Below, piece by piece: positions 17,690 through 25,082 of a DNA stretch of 31,013 bases. This DNA comes from JAZDGX01 sp043806645 (lineage in GTDB: Bacteria; Eisenbacteria; RBG-16-71-46; CAIMUX01; WJJG01). Positions within the stretch are counted from its first letter, which is position 1. Each line of letters begins with the position of its first letter. Under the pieces are notes generated by a model, which worked only from the letters and a program-made list of their open reading frames with translations, searched no databases and was not told the DNA's origin. Both the position numbers and the translations under genes were made by a program. The DNA lies in the NCBI GenBank assembly GCA_043806645.1, contig JAZDGX010000160.1, positions 1 through 31,013 of the forward strand, written 5' to 3'.

Positions 17690-18049
17690 CTACACTTGCA
17701 TGCGCATCAGCTCCTGGTAAGCCGAGACCAGTTTGTCCCGGACTTCCTGGAGCAGGCGGAGCGCGATGGCCGCCTCCTGCTGCGCGATCATCACCTCGTG
17801 CACATTGTCGATCTGGCCCGCGGCCAGCCGCTCGACAAGCCGGTCGGCGTCGAGCTGCAGTCCATTGACCTCCTGCAGCACATCGGCGAAAGTGCGCGAC
17901 GGCGAGTTCGCCCCCGCTTCCGCCGGGCCGCCACTCACGGTCAGGCCTTCGCGCGGCTCGACGTCGCGCAACGACGGAAGACCCTGCATGGCGCCCGCGT
18001 GCTTGCCCCACAATCCCGCCGTGCGATCGATGGCTCCGATTCCGTTCAT
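17690..18049 (-). CDS. fliE: FliE, MS ring-rod junction protein
   Basis: FliE links the MS ring to the proximal rod. From ATG 18049 (GAGGAAG ribosome site) it has 119 residues. The first 45 are Gly/Ala-rich and variable. The conserved part is FADVLQEVNGLQLDADRLVERLAAG, then DNVHEVMIAQQEAAIALRLLQEVRDKLVSAYQELMRMQV, which carries the family pattern H-E-V-M-I-A-x-x-x-A-x-x-A-L-x-x-x-x-x-V-R-D-K-L-x-x-A-Y-x-E-x-M-x-M. A longer open frame continues upstream through flgC but has no family resemblance. It lies 14 bases after flgC. Confidence 0.96.
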   Translation of the reverse strand: MNGIGAIDRTAGLWGKHAGAMQGLPSLRDVEPREGLTVSGGPAEAGANSPSRTFADVLQEVNGLQLDADRLVERLAAGQIDNVHEVMIAQQEAAIALRLLQEVRDKLVSAYQELMRMQV

Positions 18050-18063
18050 CGCTTCCTCGCCGC

Positions 18064-18570
18064 TTACGCCCGGCCGATCGAGAGCGCCAGATCCTGCATG
18101 CGCTTCTCGGACCGCAGCGCGGCCACATTGGCCTCGTACGCCCGGGCGGCCAGCACCAGGTTGACCATCTCGGTCACCGGATTGACATTCGGATAGCGGA
18201 CGACGCCGTCGGAGCCGGCATCCGGATGTCCCGGGTCGTAGACCTCGGTGAAGGGACTCGTATCCTCGACGACGCTGGCGCGCACCTCGCCCGCCCCCGC
18301 GTGCCGCTCGCCGCGGCCCGTCAGGCCGCCGGCCAGATGCGCCGAATCCGTGCGCGCCGGCGCCGACGCGCCCGCGCTCTGATCCGCGACCCCGGCGGCG
18401 CCCGCATCGACTGATTCGAAGAGGACCTCCTTGCGCCGATAGGGACCTCCCTGCGCGGTGCGGGTGGTCTGCGCATGGGCGAGATTCTCCGCGATCGCAT
18501 CCATGCGTTTGCGATACGCGGCCAGAGCCGACGCGCTCACTTCCATCCGATCGAGGTAGTTGACGCGCAT
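18064..18570 (-). CDS. flgC: FlgC, proximal rod protein
   Basis: FlgC is a proximal rod subunit. The 168-residue product is slightly longer than the usual 135-150. The N-terminal rod signature is MEVSASALAAYRKRMDAIAENLAHAQTT (split over residues 9-36), followed by GGPYRRKEVLFES. The C-terminal half holds VYDPGHPDAGSDGVVRYPNVNPVTEMVNLVLAARAYEANV, the typical FlgC segment from P-G-H-P to the A-x-x-Y-E-A-N helix. The extra length lies in a Ser/Ala-rich loop in the middle. ATG 18570 has a GGGAGG site close upstream; the next Met (18546) has none. Confidence 0.96.
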   Translation of the reverse strand: MRVNYLDRMEVSASALAAYRKRMDAIAENLAHAQTTRTAQGGPYRRKEVLFESVDAGAAGVADQSAGASAPARTDSAHLAGGLTGRGERHAGAGEVRASVVEDTSPFTEVYDPGHPDAGSDGVVRYPNVNPVTEMVNLVLAARAYEANVAALRSEKRMQDLALSIGRA

Positions 18571-18606
18571 GAGCCTCCCGTCCCCCTTCTCGACGCATCC
18601 GGCTCA

Positions 18607-19038
18607 CTAGGGCCGGATGATCTCCTTGAGCGAGCGGTACCGCCCCGCCAGCACCTGGCTCAGGGCTTCGAAGTGGATTTCGTTCTTCTGCATCTCGACG
18701 AGTTCACTCTCGAGATCGACATTCGTGGCGGCGCCCTCGGCGGCCGGCTCGGCGCTCGTGACGACTTGATGGGACGGAATGGACGAGGTTTCCGGCGTCC
18801 CACCGGAGGGCGCCCCCTGCAATCCCGACACGTGCCCGGGGTGAGTGCGCGTCGGGGCGATCGACGCCTGCTGCGCCTGACCCAGGAGTTCCTCGAATTC
18901 GACCCGTTGCGCGCGGTAGCCCGGGGTCTCAACGTGGGCGATGTTTTCGGCGACGGTCTTCATTCGCGCCGCCCCGGCATCCAGGCCCCGGCGCAGCAGG
19001 CCGTAGGAACGACCGCCGAAAAGGATCTCGCGCAACAT
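18607..19038 (-). CDS. flgB: FlgB, proximal rod protein
   Basis: FlgB is a proximal rod subunit and the first gene of the structural operon. From ATG 19038 it is 143 residues, close to the family length. It starts MLREILFGG; then come MKTVAENIAHVETPGYRAQ (the rod signature with N-I-A-x-x-x-T-P-G-Y) and a C-terminal helix with VDLESELVEMQKNEIHFEAL. ATG 19038 has GGAGG 5 bases upstream. An in-frame ATG at 19074 would sit only about 8 bases from the start site predicted from the sigma-54 promoter at 19092-19108, so 19038 is favoured. Confidence 0.95.
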   Translation of the reverse strand: MLREILFGGRSYGLLRRGLDAGAARMKTVAENIAHVETPGYRAQRVEFEELLGQAQQASIAPTRTHPGHVSGLQGAPSGGTPETSSIPSHQVVTSAEPAAEGAATNVDLESELVEMQKNEIHFEALSQVLAGRYRSLKEIIRP

Positions 19039-19091
19039 CTCCGCCTCCCCGTTGCCGCGGATGGGAAATGCCATCCGCCTCTCCCCCGCCT

Positions 19092-19108
19092 TGCAAGGGG
19101 CGTGCCTT
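19092..19108 (-). promoter_or_regulatory. Sigma-54 (-24/-12) promoter of the flgB operon
   Basis: On the minus strand this reads AAGGCACGCCCCTTGCA. It has the invariant GG and GC pairs separated by exactly 10 bases and matches the -24 (GGCACG) and -12 (TTGCA) boxes apart from A for T before the GG. The predicted transcription start is near 19081, giving a 43-base leader to the flgB ATG at 19038. The FlrC-like sigma-54 activator is encoded immediately upstream, so it is the likely partner. Confidence 0.82.
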
Positions 19109-19133
19109 GCCCGCGGACGGAAGAAGAAGCGAA

Positions 19134-19170
19134 GTAACTTGTTATTTTCGTTTGCTTTACAAGAAAAGTC
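19134..19170 (-). promoter_or_regulatory. AT-rich block, candidate activator-binding site
   Basis: A conspicuous AT-rich stretch in very GC-rich DNA lies about 55-90 bases upstream of the predicted flgB transcription start. It contains an imperfect inverted repeat (CTTGTTA at 19138-19144 and TTACAAG at 19157-19163). Spacing and composition suit an upstream binding site for a sigma-54 activator, possibly the neighbouring FlrC-like protein. No known consensus was recognised. Confidence 0.35.
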
Positions 19171-19196
19171 TCATGCGACACGCGAGGCGAGGCAAT

Positions 19197-19213
19197 CGGG
19201 AAGTTTCTTCCCG
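19197..19213 (-). terminator. Weak hairpin after the flrC-like gene
   Basis: A perfect 7-bp stem with a 3-base loop (CGGGAAG / CTTCCCG) begins 23 bases after the stop codon of the flrC-like gene. No run of T follows on the minus strand, so intrinsic termination is doubtful. It may partly insulate the flrC-like operon from the flgB promoter. Confidence 0.3.
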
Positions 19214-19235
19214 CCGCGGCAACTCTTTCCCCAGC

Positions 19236-20891
19236 TCAGGCTGCGGAGGCTTCCTGCGGCGTGGACTGCTGGGAGGCAGGAGGCCCCGCCGCCGGAGGAC
19301 AGGCGGCATGGACCCCTTCCGGCGGCCGGGCTTCACGCTGGTAGGCACCCAGCTTGTTGCGGACCGTGCGAACGCTGATGCCCAATCTGCGAGCCGCGCG
19401 GGTCTTGTTCCCGCCCTCGGCCTCGAGGGCCTGGAAGATACAGGCCCGCTCGACCTCATCCAGGGTCGAGGCGGCCGGCAGGCGCAGGGCGGCCCTATCG
19501 CCGGCGTCCGAGGCCGAAGTCAGCGGCGCGCACGGATAATCCGCGACCGCGGATTCTGCCGGGGAAGCGGCGCGAGACCCGTGGGTCGCGTGAAGCGAAC
19601 CGAACATCGGAGCGCCCGCCGATCCGAAGCCCTCTCCGGCCGGCGCAGCGGACTCTTCGTCCCAGACGAGATGGCCGACTTCGATGCGTCCTCCGGTACT
19701 GAGCACGACGGCCCTCTCGACCAGATTCTCCAATTGCCGGACGTTGCCCGGCCAGGGATGCTTCATCAAGAGCCCGGTCGCTTCTTGGGAAAAGCCCTCG
19801 AGCCGCTTGCCGTTTTCCTGGGCGGCGCGGGCGAGAAAATGGCGGGCCAGCAGGGGAATGTCCTCGCGCCGCTCCCGCAGCGGCGGCACGCGCACGGGAA
19901 CGACCAGCAGACGATAGAGCAGGTCCTCGCGGAAGCGCCCGGCGCGCACGCGTTGTTCCAGATCGGCGTTGGTCGTGGCGACCAGGCGCACGTCGACGCG
20001 GATGGAACGGCTGCCCCCCACGCGGTAGAACTCCTGCTCCTGCAGGATGCGCAGCAGTTTCGGTTGCAGCGCGATGTCCATCTCGCTCACTTCGTCGAGC
20101 AGCAGGGTCCCACCGTGGGCCAACTCGAATTTCCCGCGCTGCAGCTGGTTGGCCCCCGTGAAGGCCCCCCGCTCGTGTCCGAAGAGCTCCGACTCCATGA
20201 CGCCGGCGGGCAATGCGGCGCAGTTCACCTTGATGAGAGCCGCTTTCGAGCGCGGGCCCCAGGCGTGCAGCGCCCGCGCCACGAGTTCCTTGCCGGTTCC
20301 GCTCTCGCCGAAGACGAGCACGGTCGCCCGCGGCTGGGCGAGCGTGCGGATCAGATCGATCATCCTGCGGATGGGCGCGCTCGTGCCGACGATTCTGGGC
20401 GCCCCTTCCCAGCGGTCCAGCTGGGCCCGCAGGCGCCGGTTTTCCTCGCGCAGGCGCACCACGCCGAGCACTTTGGTCAGGACGACCTCCAGCGTCTCGA
20501 TCGTGAAGGGCTTGAGCAGGAAGTCCGCGGCGCCCCGTTTCATCGCCTCGACCGCGGTCTCGACCGTCCCGTGCGCGGTCATCATGACGATCGCGCATTC
20601 GGGGGCGACCTCGCGCAACCGGAGGAGCAGATCGAGGCCGTCCATGCCGCCCAGACGAATGTCGAGCAGGGCCAGGTCGGGACGGAAGTCCCCCAACGCC
20701 TCCAACGCCTCCTCCCCCGTGGCAGCGACTCGCACGGCGTGGCCCTGGCGTTTCAGGGCCGCATCGAGGAAGCTTCTCATGAGGGCCTCGTCGTCGACGA
20801 CGAGGATGCGCGCCACGTCGGCCGCGCCCGTTCCCGCCGGAACCTCGTCTGTCACAGGGCCGGCGTTTGCAAACTCCATTTCAGGCGGCAT
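19236..20891 (-). CDS. flrC: FlrC/FleR-like sigma-54 response regulator
   Basis: This is an NtrC-family activator, by position and partner equivalent to FlrC/FleR, which turn on flagellar basal-body and hook genes. From ATG 20891 it is 551 residues. The receiver domain (27-140) has D33/D34 and phospho-acceptor D77 (LALLDIRL), T105 and K127. The AAA+ domain has Walker A GESGTGKE (195-202), the sigma-54-contacting GAFTGA loop (242-247) and Walker B GGTLLLDE (260-267). A Ser/Ala/Gly linker (410-475) leads to a Fis-type helix-turn-helix (494-513, NKTRAARRLGISVRTVRNKL). An unusual Pro/Ala tail of about 30 residues follows. The start overlaps the kinase gene by 11 bases with a GAGGAG site; ATG 20879 is the alternative. 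All functional residues are present. Confidence 0.92.
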   Translation of the reverse strand: MPPEMEFANAGPVTDEVPAGTGAADVARILVVDDEALMRSFLDAALKRQGHAVRVAATGEEALEALGDFRPDLALLDIRLGGMDGLDLLLRLREVAPECAIVMMTAHGTVETAVEAMKRGAADFLLKPFTIETLEVVLTKVLGVVRLREENRRLRAQLDRWEGAPRIVGTSAPIRRMIDLIRTLAQPRATVLVFGESGTGKELVARALHAWGPRSKAALIKVNCAALPAGVMESELFGHERGAFTGANQLQRGKFELAHGGTLLLDEVSEMDIALQPKLLRILQEQEFYRVGGSRSIRVDVRLVATTNADLEQRVRAGRFREDLLYRLLVVPVRVPPLRERREDIPLLARHFLARAAQENGKRLEGFSQEATGLLMKHPWPGNVRQLENLVERAVVLSTGGRIEVGHLVWDEESAAPAGEGFGSAGAPMFGSLHATHGSRAASPAESAVADYPCAPLTSASDAGDRAALRLPAASTLDEVERACIFQALEAEGGNKTRAARRLGISVRTVRNKLGAYQREARPPEGVHAACPPAAGPPASQQSTPQEASAA

Positions 20892-22041
20892 CTGCGTGAC
20901 ACTCCTCGACCGCCGCCGCATCGGCGGGCAGACGCATGACGAAGGTCGTCCACCCCCCCGCGCTCAGCGCGGTGATCCGCCCACGGTGTGCGGCGACGAT
21001 GCGCCGGACCAGCGGCAATCCCAGACCCGTGCCTTCCTTCTTGCCCGTGACGAAGGGTTCGAAGATGCGCTCCAGATCGCTCGCGGGAATCTCCCGGCCC
21101 GTGTTGCGCACGAGCAGGCGGACGCCCTCCCGTTCGCGGTGCGCCTCGACCTGCAGGATCAATTCCACGCGGCCGGCCGTCCCCGCCTCCTCGGCGGCGT
21201 TGGCAAGCAGGTTCTCGACCGCCTGCCGCAGTTGACCGGGATCCGCCGTCACCCGGACCCGGGGTGGGAGCTCGACCCGGCAACCGGGCCCGCGCGGATA
21301 GCGCGCCTGGAATTCGGCCGCCAGCGAAGCAAGCAAGGCCGTCAGATCGACGCGTTCGAGCTGCAGGGGACGCACCCGGACGAACTGCATCAGTCCGGCA
21401 ATCCTCTGCTCGATCTCCAGCAGACCTTGGCGCGCCTGCGACAAGTACTCGGATGCGGCGCCCGGCCCCGCCTCGAGCCTCGCCAAGTCGATGAAGCCGA
21501 GCGCCGCGCCCAGCGGATTGCGCAGTTGATGCGCGATCGTGGCGGCAGCCTGCCCGAGAGCAGCCAGCGAGGCCTGACGCTCCTCCTCCGCCCTCGACCG
21601 CCAGGCGCGCGAGAGGTCGGTCACGGCGCACACCCGTGCGATGAAGGCCTCTCCCGGCCCGGAGGCAGTGACGGCCGTCATGCGCACGGGAATCGGGCCG
21701 GCCGGACCTTCGATGAACCCCGAGGCCGACGCCTCTCCATTCAGCGGACTTTGCGCAGGTCTCGGACGGCCGGGTCTCCCGTGCGGGGGGGCGGGATCGA
21801 GAATCCCGGCCGCGAAGGAGCCGATCAGCGCGGCGGCCGGGCGGCCCATGGCCTCCCCGGCCCGGCGACCCGCGAGTCGTTCCATGGAGGGCGACCAGTA
21901 GATCACCCTGCCGATGCGATCCACGGCGAAAAGACCGTCGGTAAGATGCTCGAGCAGGCGTTCGAGCAGCGCAGTCGCTTCCCGCTCGCTCGCTCGCGGC
22001 AACCCCTCCGCGACGGGCTGTTCAATCCCAAGCGCTTCCAT
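20881..22041 (-). CDS. flrB: FlrB/FleS-like sensor histidine kinase
   Basis: A soluble sensor kinase of 386 residues, probably partner of the FlrC-like regulator whose gene it overlaps. A PAS domain (about 25-145; LTDGLFAVDRIGRVIYWSPSME) is followed by the HisKA helix with His171 in TIAHQLRNPLGAALGFI. The H-Q-L/I-R pair instead of H-E-I-R is typical of FleS/FlrB kinases. The ATPase domain has the N box (ENLLANA, 276-282) and GTGLGL (337-342), but the G1 box reads NTGREI (313-318) with Asn where Asp is usual; such N-S/T-G variants do occur in active kinases. There is no membrane segment, so the signal is cytoplasmic. ATG 22041 overlaps the upstream gene by 20 bases and has an AGGGG site. Confidence 0.88.
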   Translation of the reverse strand: MEALGIEQPVAEGLPRASEREATALLERLLEHLTDGLFAVDRIGRVIYWSPSMERLAGRRAGEAMGRPAAALIGSFAAGILDPAPPHGRPGRPRPAQSPLNGEASASGFIEGPAGPIPVRMTAVTASGPGEAFIARVCAVTDLSRAWRSRAEEERQASLAALGQAAATIAHQLRNPLGAALGFIDLARLEAGPGAASEYLSQARQGLLEIEQRIAGLMQFVRVRPLQLERVDLTALLASLAAEFQARYPRGPGCRVELPPRVRVTADPGQLRQAVENLLANAAEEAGTAGRVELILQVEAHREREGVRLLVRNTGREIPASDLERIFEPFVTGKKEGTGLGLPLVRRIVAAHRGRITALSAGGWTTFVMRLPADAAAVEECHADAA

Positions 22042-23614
22042 CGGCCATCCCCTTGAGGGTCGCCAGACGCATGCGCGCATGATCGGCCCAGAAGCCGTGC
22101 GGGTCGGAGGCGACCTGCTCGAGCCAAACGCGCGCCGATTCGAATCGGCCTTGCGTGACCAGACAATTGCCGACCTGGTAGCGCGCCCACTCGCGCTCCA
22201 CCCGCGGCACTTCCTCGCCGATCAATGCCAAGTAGTGCTGGCGGGCATCCTCATGGTCGCCGCGCCGGAATCGCAGGTCCGCCCTCCGGGAGCGCGCCCG
22301 CCAGGCCAGGGCCGGTTCGTCGCAGCCCGTGACCCACGCGAGCAGGCTGTCCGCCTGGTCCCACTCCCGCTTCGCCGTCCACGCCCCGGCCGCGAGCAGT
22401 AGGGCGTGCGGCTCGCGCCGCAATGTGGGGCGCCTGGCGAACGCCCGCTCCAGCCACGCCAGCGCGGCGTCCGCCTCACCGGTGCCCAGGGCCAGTTCGG
22501 AAGCATGCAGCGCGGCCGGCACCCAGAGATCGCTGTCGGGAGCCGCCTCGCGCCAGACGCTCAGGGTTTGGAACGCCACATCGAGGCGCGTTTGCCGATA
22601 GGCCTCCGAGAAGACCCACGCCAGCGCGGCTTGCCGCAAAAGCGGCCAGGGCCCCTCGATCGCCTGCGGAATGTCGAAGGTCGCGGTGGAGTCCCCGGCG
22701 AGCGGCGCAAGCAGCCGGTGCAACAACATCCCCTGCAGGGTCGCGTCGACGTCGGGGTAACGATCCTGCGCGGCGGTCAGCTTGTCGCGAGCGGCGGCCG
22801 CATCCCCCGCGAGCAGTTTCGTCTGAGCGTCCAGGACCAAGCGACTCGCCGCCTGCTCCCAGGCTCGATTGACCGGCGTTTCGCCCAGCGCGAAAATCGT
22901 CGTGTCCGCCAGCAGCTCTCGAAACACCGACTCTTCCGACTCCGACAGCGCGGGAGCGGCGGCGGGCACGGTCGCTTCCTGCACGGGCGCAGCGGGCATC
23001 TCTAGACCGAGCGCGGGCTGATTCTCTGCGGCGGGAGCGGCCGTTTCCTTTGGCGCCGAGCGGAGTTCGGCATCCGCCGCGGCCAGCCATGCATCGATCG
23101 GGAGCCATGCGGGCGGCGTATCGCCCGAGGATATCGTGTGGCTCCATTCGGGGCTCTCGGCCCTCAGGTCGGCAGGCGCGGCCATGCAGACATGGACCTC
23201 ATCCTGCCCCTGCGCCGCGTCGTACTCGCACGGCTCCCCGAGCAAGAGCGTCAAGCGCACACGCGGAATGCCGGCCGCATCTGCGAGCTGGCGGACCTCC
23301 AGCGACTCGAGCGGCCCCTGCAGGAGCCGCAGCGAGAGCGCTCCGGAAGCGTCGGGCACAAGGGAACGCGCGTTGTCGAGCTCGATGACCAGGCTCGGCG
23401 GATCGGAGACTCGGCGATGCGTCCAAGCTCCGGCGAAGGGAATCGAAAGCTCGAGGCTCTCGGCATTGCGCCGGATGTCGAGGTGGGTGATTTCGCTCGG
23501 GGGTCCCGCGGGAGGCCCCGGTGGCACCGGCAGCGCCGGTAGCTCCGGTAGGGCCGATGCGCCGGCACCGGACCAGAAACAGATGCAGGCCACTGCCGGC
23601 AGGAGGCCGCGCAT
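22022..23614 (-). CDS. Exported AMIN-domain and TPR-like protein, function unknown
   Basis: From ATG 23614 this is a 530-residue protein with a probable signal peptide (MRGLLPAVACICFWSGAGASA, here residues 1-21) followed by a Pro-rich stretch. Residues about 44-145 look like an AMIN domain (SLVIELDNARSLV, then SLEVRQL, IPRVRLTLLLGE), a fold known from the amidase AmiC and the secretin PilQ that targets proteins to the envelope. After an Ala/Pro linker, residues 265-525 are helical pairs of TPR type (for example GEADAALAWLERAFARRP and GRFESARVWLEQVASDP). No enzyme domain is seen. ATG 23701 has a better ribosome site (GAGGAA) but would overlap the upstream gene by 47 bases. It is unusual for an exported protein to sit inside a flagellar regulatory operon; the call is by fold, not by function. 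Confidence 0.72.
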   Translation of the reverse strand: MRGLLPAVACICFWSGAGASALPELPALPVPPGPPAGPPSEITHLDIRRNAESLELSIPFAGAWTHRRVSDPPSLVIELDNARSLVPDASGALSLRLLQGPLESLEVRQLADAAGIPRVRLTLLLGEPCEYDAAQGQDEVHVCMAAPADLRAESPEWSHTISSGDTPPAWLPIDAWLAAADAELRSAPKETAAPAAENQPALGLEMPAAPVQEATVPAAAPALSESEESVFRELLADTTIFALGETPVNRAWEQAASRLVLDAQTKLLAGDAAAARDKLTAAQDRYPDVDATLQGMLLHRLLAPLAGDSTATFDIPQAIEGPWPLLRQAALAWVFSEAYRQTRLDVAFQTLSVWREAAPDSDLWVPAALHASELALGTGEADAALAWLERAFARRPTLRREPHALLLAAGAWTAKREWDQADSLLAWVTGCDEPALAWRARSRRADLRFRRGDHEDARQHYLALIGEEVPRVEREWARYQVGNCLVTQGRFESARVWLEQVASDPHGFWADHARMRLATLKGMADGSAWD

Positions 23615-23654
23615 GGCCCCGCGCCGGTTCCTCCGTCCGACTTGCGCGGCAGGC

Positions 23655-24734
23655 TCACGCGGCCCGGCGCTGCGTCTTCCAGACTCGGGTTTCCGTGTCA
23701 TTCGCCCATTCCTCGTCCCGTTCGAATCTCAGCACCGCTGCCCCCCGGCCCTGCACGAGCACGGTCGCGCCACGCGAAATCAGTTGTTCGAGCGCTTCCC
23801 ATCCGCGCGGATCCGGCTGCTCGAACAAGTAGAGACGCAACCCCGGAGGCGGCGCGGGCAGCAGGAACTCGATCTGCTGCAGAAGCGGATCGGTGCGGCT
23901 CGAGCGGCGTCCGGCGCGCAGTTCCACCCGCAGCGCCTGGCGTTCGCCGCCATGGAACCGGGCCAGCCGGCGCCCCGGAATCACGCGCCACTGACTGGGC
24001 CGCAGCTGTTCTCCATCGCAGACCTCGAGCACCACGCGATTCCATTGGCGCGTCGCCGCCTCCGCCAGGGCGCGCGTGAATCTCGGCGGCAGCCCGGCCC
24101 CCAGCAGCATCCCCCCCAGCGGTCTCTCCGGAGCGGCCGAGAGGGTGTGAATCATCTTCCCGAGACACCGCGGAGGGCTCAGCGCCAGGCCGAACCAGGA
24201 TCCTTGATGCGGGAATGGATCGAGCGTGGGGCGGCCGGCGACGATGCGGCCCTCGTCGTCGATCTCGATCTTGCGCCACACGGGCCGTTCTCCCTCGCGG
24301 CCCGTTGCCTGTTCCGCACCGAGCACGACCCGCCGCACCCGCGCGGAGAATTCCTGCCGCGTCGCCGCGATGCGTTCGACATCGTTGCGGCGCGTCTTGA
24401 TCAGACAATCGGCCGCACCGGCGATCAGCGCCTCCATGGTCGCCCGGGCGCCGTCATGCGTCTGGCCGCTCAGCATGATCGCCGGAATCCCAGTAGGCGC
24501 GAGCGAACGCAGCGCGGTCAGACCATCCATCCGCGGCATGGTGAGGTCGAGCAGGACCGCATCGGGCCGCTCGCAGGCGGACCGCCGCAACAATTGATGG
24601 CTGGAGCGAAAGGCCTCGACCGTAAAACGCCCCCCGGAGGCGGCCGCCCAGCCCCGTACCTGCATAGCCACCGATTCGGCCCCGTCCGCCAGGAACAGCC
24701 GCAGACCCGCGGGATGCTTGCCAGCCCAGCTCAT
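23655..24734 (-). CDS. CheB-like receiver protein with lost methylesterase active site
   Basis: The 359-residue product has the two-part layout and length of the chemotaxis methylesterase CheB. The receiver (about 9-125) keeps D17, phospho-acceptor D63 (VLLDLTMPRMDG), S89 and K113. The second half aligns with the CheB effector domain: LPPRFTRALAE corresponds to MPPGFTxxLAE, VCDGEQLRPSQWRVIPG to the EDGExLxPGxxYxAPG segment, and SRGATVLVQGRGAAVLRF to the AGAxTxAQxxxxxVVxG segment. But the catalytic signature G-A-S-T-G-G reads ALSPPR (184-189), the catalytic His is Gly214 and the G-M-G-x-D-G motif with the catalytic Asp is QPDPRG (306-311). It is therefore probably a phosphorylation-controlled binding protein, not an esterase. 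ATG 24734 overlaps the upstream stop (ATGA). Confidence 0.75.
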   Translation of the reverse strand: MSWAGKHPAGLRLFLADGAESVAMQVRGWAAASGGRFTVEAFRSSHQLLRRSACERPDAVLLDLTMPRMDGLTALRSLAPTGIPAIMLSGQTHDGARATMEALIAGAADCLIKTRRNDVERIAATRQEFSARVRRVVLGAEQATGREGERPVWRKIEIDDEGRIVAGRPTLDPFPHQGSWFGLALSPPRCLGKMIHTLSAAPERPLGGMLLGAGLPPRFTRALAEAATRQWNRVVLEVCDGEQLRPSQWRVIPGRRLARFHGGERQALRVELRAGRRSSRTDPLLQQIEFLLPAPPPGLRLYLFEQPDPRGWEALEQLISRGATVLVQGRGAAVLRFERDEEWANDTETRVWKTQRRAA

Positions 24735-25057
24735 CGCGATTCGCTCGCCTCCTTCCCGGAAGCACGGTCCAGGGCCTGCTCGATCGCCGACAGCGCCGCG
24801 CCGATCTCGCGATCCGCATCGGATGGCGAAAGGCCCAGCGCCGCGCTCAAGTCCTCGAGACCCAATCCCTCGAGAAAGCGCAAGGCCACGAGCAGGCGCG
24901 CCCGCTCGGGCAGGCCTTCCAGCGTCTCGCGCACGATCCGCTCGCCTGCGGATGGAGTGACGTCGGCGGCGCGGGGAAACGCGCGCGCGAAGGCCCGCAT
25001 CTCCCGGCACTCACAATCCTCCGCCAAGCGCTCCCCGGTCCGTCCATTCGCAGCCAT
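24731..25057 (-). CDS. Stand-alone sigma-70 region 4-like protein
   Basis: A 108-residue protein, first gene after a sigma-54 promoter. Residues about 42-97 (VRETLEGLPERARLLVALRF, then LEDLSAALGLSPSDADREI and AALSAIEQAL) follow the pattern of sigma-factor region 4: L-P-E-R-x-R, a hydrophobic helix, E-G-L, then a helix-turn-helix with A-x-x-L-G-L-S. Regions 2 and 3 are absent, so it cannot be a complete sigma factor. The supposed recognition helix carries few basic residues, so DNA binding is uncertain. The N-terminal 40 residues have two Cys (C15, C17) and no recognised domain. The start has a strong AGGAGG site 7 bases upstream. It could be a co-regulator, an anti-sigma-like decoy or a decayed FliA-type sigma factor. 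Confidence 0.68.
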   Translation of the reverse strand: MAANGRTGERLAEDCECREMRAFARAFPRAADVTPSAGERIVRETLEGLPERARLLVALRFLEGLGLEDLSAALGLSPSDADREIGAALSAIEQALDRASGKEASESR

Positions 25058-25082
25058 GCTTGGGCCTCCTTAGGCAAGACTC

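Noticed and set aside
17690..18607. A 305-codon frame covering flgC and fliE
   Set aside because: Only its last 119 codons (FliE) show family resemblance; the rest is flgC read out of frame.
19092..19108. Possible sigma-28 promoter near flgB
   Set aside because: No TAAA-N15-GCCGATAA-like pattern was seen near any gene start; the -24/-12 pattern explains the site better.
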